From Rhodovulum sulfidophilum DSM 1374 (lineage in GTDB: Bacteria; Pseudomonadota; Alphaproteobacteria; Rhodobacterales; Rhodobacteraceae): a stretch of DNA of 64,000 bases. This document shows positions 63,214-64,000 of this stretch, piece by piece. The position numbers and the translations under genes were made by a program. The notes beneath the pieces are model-generated. The model searched no databases. It was not told the origin of the DNA and saw only the letters and a program-made list of their open reading frames with translations. Numbering within the stretch: position 1 is the stretch's first letter; each line of letters starts with the position of its first letter. The DNA is taken from positions 3,534,001 through 3,598,000 of the forward strand of contig NZ_CP015418.1 of NCBI RefSeq assembly GCF_001633165.1, given 5' to 3'.

Positions 63214-64000
63214 TCAGCCCTCCATTGCGATGCTGCGGGTGCCCTCGATCGAGAGCCCGTACGCGTCGAGCCCCACCACGCGGGGCAGCGGCGAATTGGT
63301 CAGAAGCACCAGCCGGTGCAGGCCGAGCGCGGCCAGGATCTGGGCACCCAGCCCGTATTGGCGCAGGGTCTGCGGCGAGGCCGCACCGTCGAGGACAAGC
63401 TTCATCGTGGTGTCGCGCAGCAGCACGACGACGCCCCGGCCCTCGGCCGCGATCATCTCCATCGCGGTGGCAAGCTCGCCCGCCGGATGCGGACCGAGGC
63501 CCAGCACGTCCTGCAGCGGGTCGAGCGCATGCATGCGCACCAGCACCGGCGCCTCGGTCGAGATGTCGCCCTTGGTCAGCACCACATGTTCGGCGCCCTG
63601 GGTCTCGTCGGTGAAGATCCGCATCACCCAGTCGCCGCCATGGGCCGAGGTGACATGGCGCACGTCGCGCTCGTTCACCAGATTGTCGTGACGGCGGCGA
63701 TAGGCGATCAGATCCGAGATGGTGCCGATCCGGAGATTGTGACGCTGGGCGAAGGCCACCAGATCGGGCAGCCGCGCCATGGTGCCATCCTCGTTCATGA
63801 TCTCGCAGATCACGCCCGCGGGGTTGAGCCCGGCCAGCCGCGACACATCGACGGCGGCCTCGGTATGGCCCGCGCGGACCAGGACGCCCCCGTCGCGGGC
63901 GCGCAGCGGGAAGATATGGCCCGGCGTCGCGATATCGGCCGCGCCCTTGCCCGCGTCGATGGCGACGGCCACGGTGCGGGCCCGGTCATGGGCGGAAATG
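63214..64000 (-). CDS. ribB: 3,4-dihydroxy-2-butanone-4-phosphate synthase with degenerate GTP cyclohydrolase II domain (RibBX type), 5' end cut by window
   Basis: The visible C-terminal part begins within the RibB domain: SAHDRARTVAVAIDAGKG, HIFPLRARDGGVLVRAGHTEAAVDVSRLAGL and VICEIMNEDGTMARLPDL are typical of the synthase that makes the four-carbon unit of riboflavin. The following GTP cyclohydrolase II-like domain lacks the zinc-binding cysteines and the catalytic R-x-H-S-E-C-x-T-G stretch; it reads LVRMHALDPLQDVLGLG instead. It is thus RibBX-like rather than a working RibBA. The frame is open to base 64000, so the start lies outside. It heads the ribB-ribH-nusB run. Confidence 0.92.
   Translation of the reverse strand, partial: ISAHDRARTVAVAIDAGKGAADIATPGHIFPLRARDGGVLVRAGHTEAAVDVSRLAGLNPAGVICEIMNEDGTMARLPDLVAFAQRHNLRIGTISDLIAYRRRHDNLVNERDVRHVTSAHGGDWVMRIFTDETQGAEHVVLTKGDISTEAPVLVRMHALDPLQDVLGLGPHPAGELATAMEMIAAEGRGVVVLLRDTTMKLVLDGAASPQTLRQYGLGAQILAALGLHRLVLLTNSPLPRVVGLDAYGLSIEGTRSIAMEG

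Overview
This 64-kb window is GC-rich chromosomal DNA from an alphaproteobacterium, most likely a Rhodobacteraceae of the Rhodovulum/Rhodobacter type. That rests on the ribB(X)-ribH-nusB and priA/transaldolase/DUF484/xerC gene orders, a tandem glycine riboswitch ahead of gcvTHP, a VPLPA-CTERM protein, an MmcB-family protein, and a tRNA-His with no encoded G-1 and with A73. The genus is inferred from gene content only; no search was run.

Layout. 1-2.4 kb: the end of an amidase gene, a pile of IS5-family transposase fragments, a truncated AAA ATPase and tRNA-Ala(CGC). 3-8.9 kb: a DUF2254 membrane protein, then the glycine cleavage operon gcvT-gcvH-gcvP (minus strand) behind the riboswitch. 8.9-10.9 kb: a four-copy 26-bp tandem repeat, a ChaC-like cyclotransferase and a decayed stretch with another IS remnant. 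10.9-20.4 kb: gltX, a small zinc metallopeptidase, a Tat-exported metallo-beta-lactamase-fold enzyme, pfkB, wrbA, nadE, an exported 19-repeat MORN protein and an orphan B12-binding radical SAM enzyme. 20.4-24 kb: an eroded defence-type island (M48 peptidase, small coupled ORF, HsdM fragment, SNF2 helicase fragment, IS end). 24-45.6 kb: mostly housekeeping (msrA, prmA, an MFS transporter, a YeeE/YedE protein, priA, transaldolase, DUF484, xerC, ileS, ycjF/ycjX homologues, truA) plus a VPLPA-CTERM protein, a GT87 mannosyltransferase-like protein and a chemoreceptor. 46.5-51.2 kb: KtrB/KtrA potassium uptake, a histidine phosphatase and an SLC13 permease with a divergent LysR regulator. 52.6-59.7 kb: a compact nine-gene minus-strand operon. 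60.3-64 kb: tRNA-His, a small DUF6324-like protein, MmcB, a small membrane protein with a good terminator, then nusB, ribH and ribB(X), which runs off the right edge.

The most coherent accessory system is the 52.6-59.7 kb operon: an IclR regulator, the three parts of a TRAP transporter, a cupin, a class III CoA-transferase, a MaoC hydratase, a CitE-like lyase and a second MaoC-like protein. The simplest reading is uptake of a C5 dicarboxylate (itaconate, mesaconate or citramalate type), CoA activation, hydration, and cleavage to pyruvate or glyoxylate plus an acyl-CoA. The IclR gene has a recognisable promoter with a near-perfect palindrome just downstream of it. The substrate is inferred.

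Most other genes are ordinary core genes. Long open frames opposite or across them are GC-driven shadows and are not annotated. Nothing resembling CRISPR repeats, a prophage or an rRNA operon was seen.
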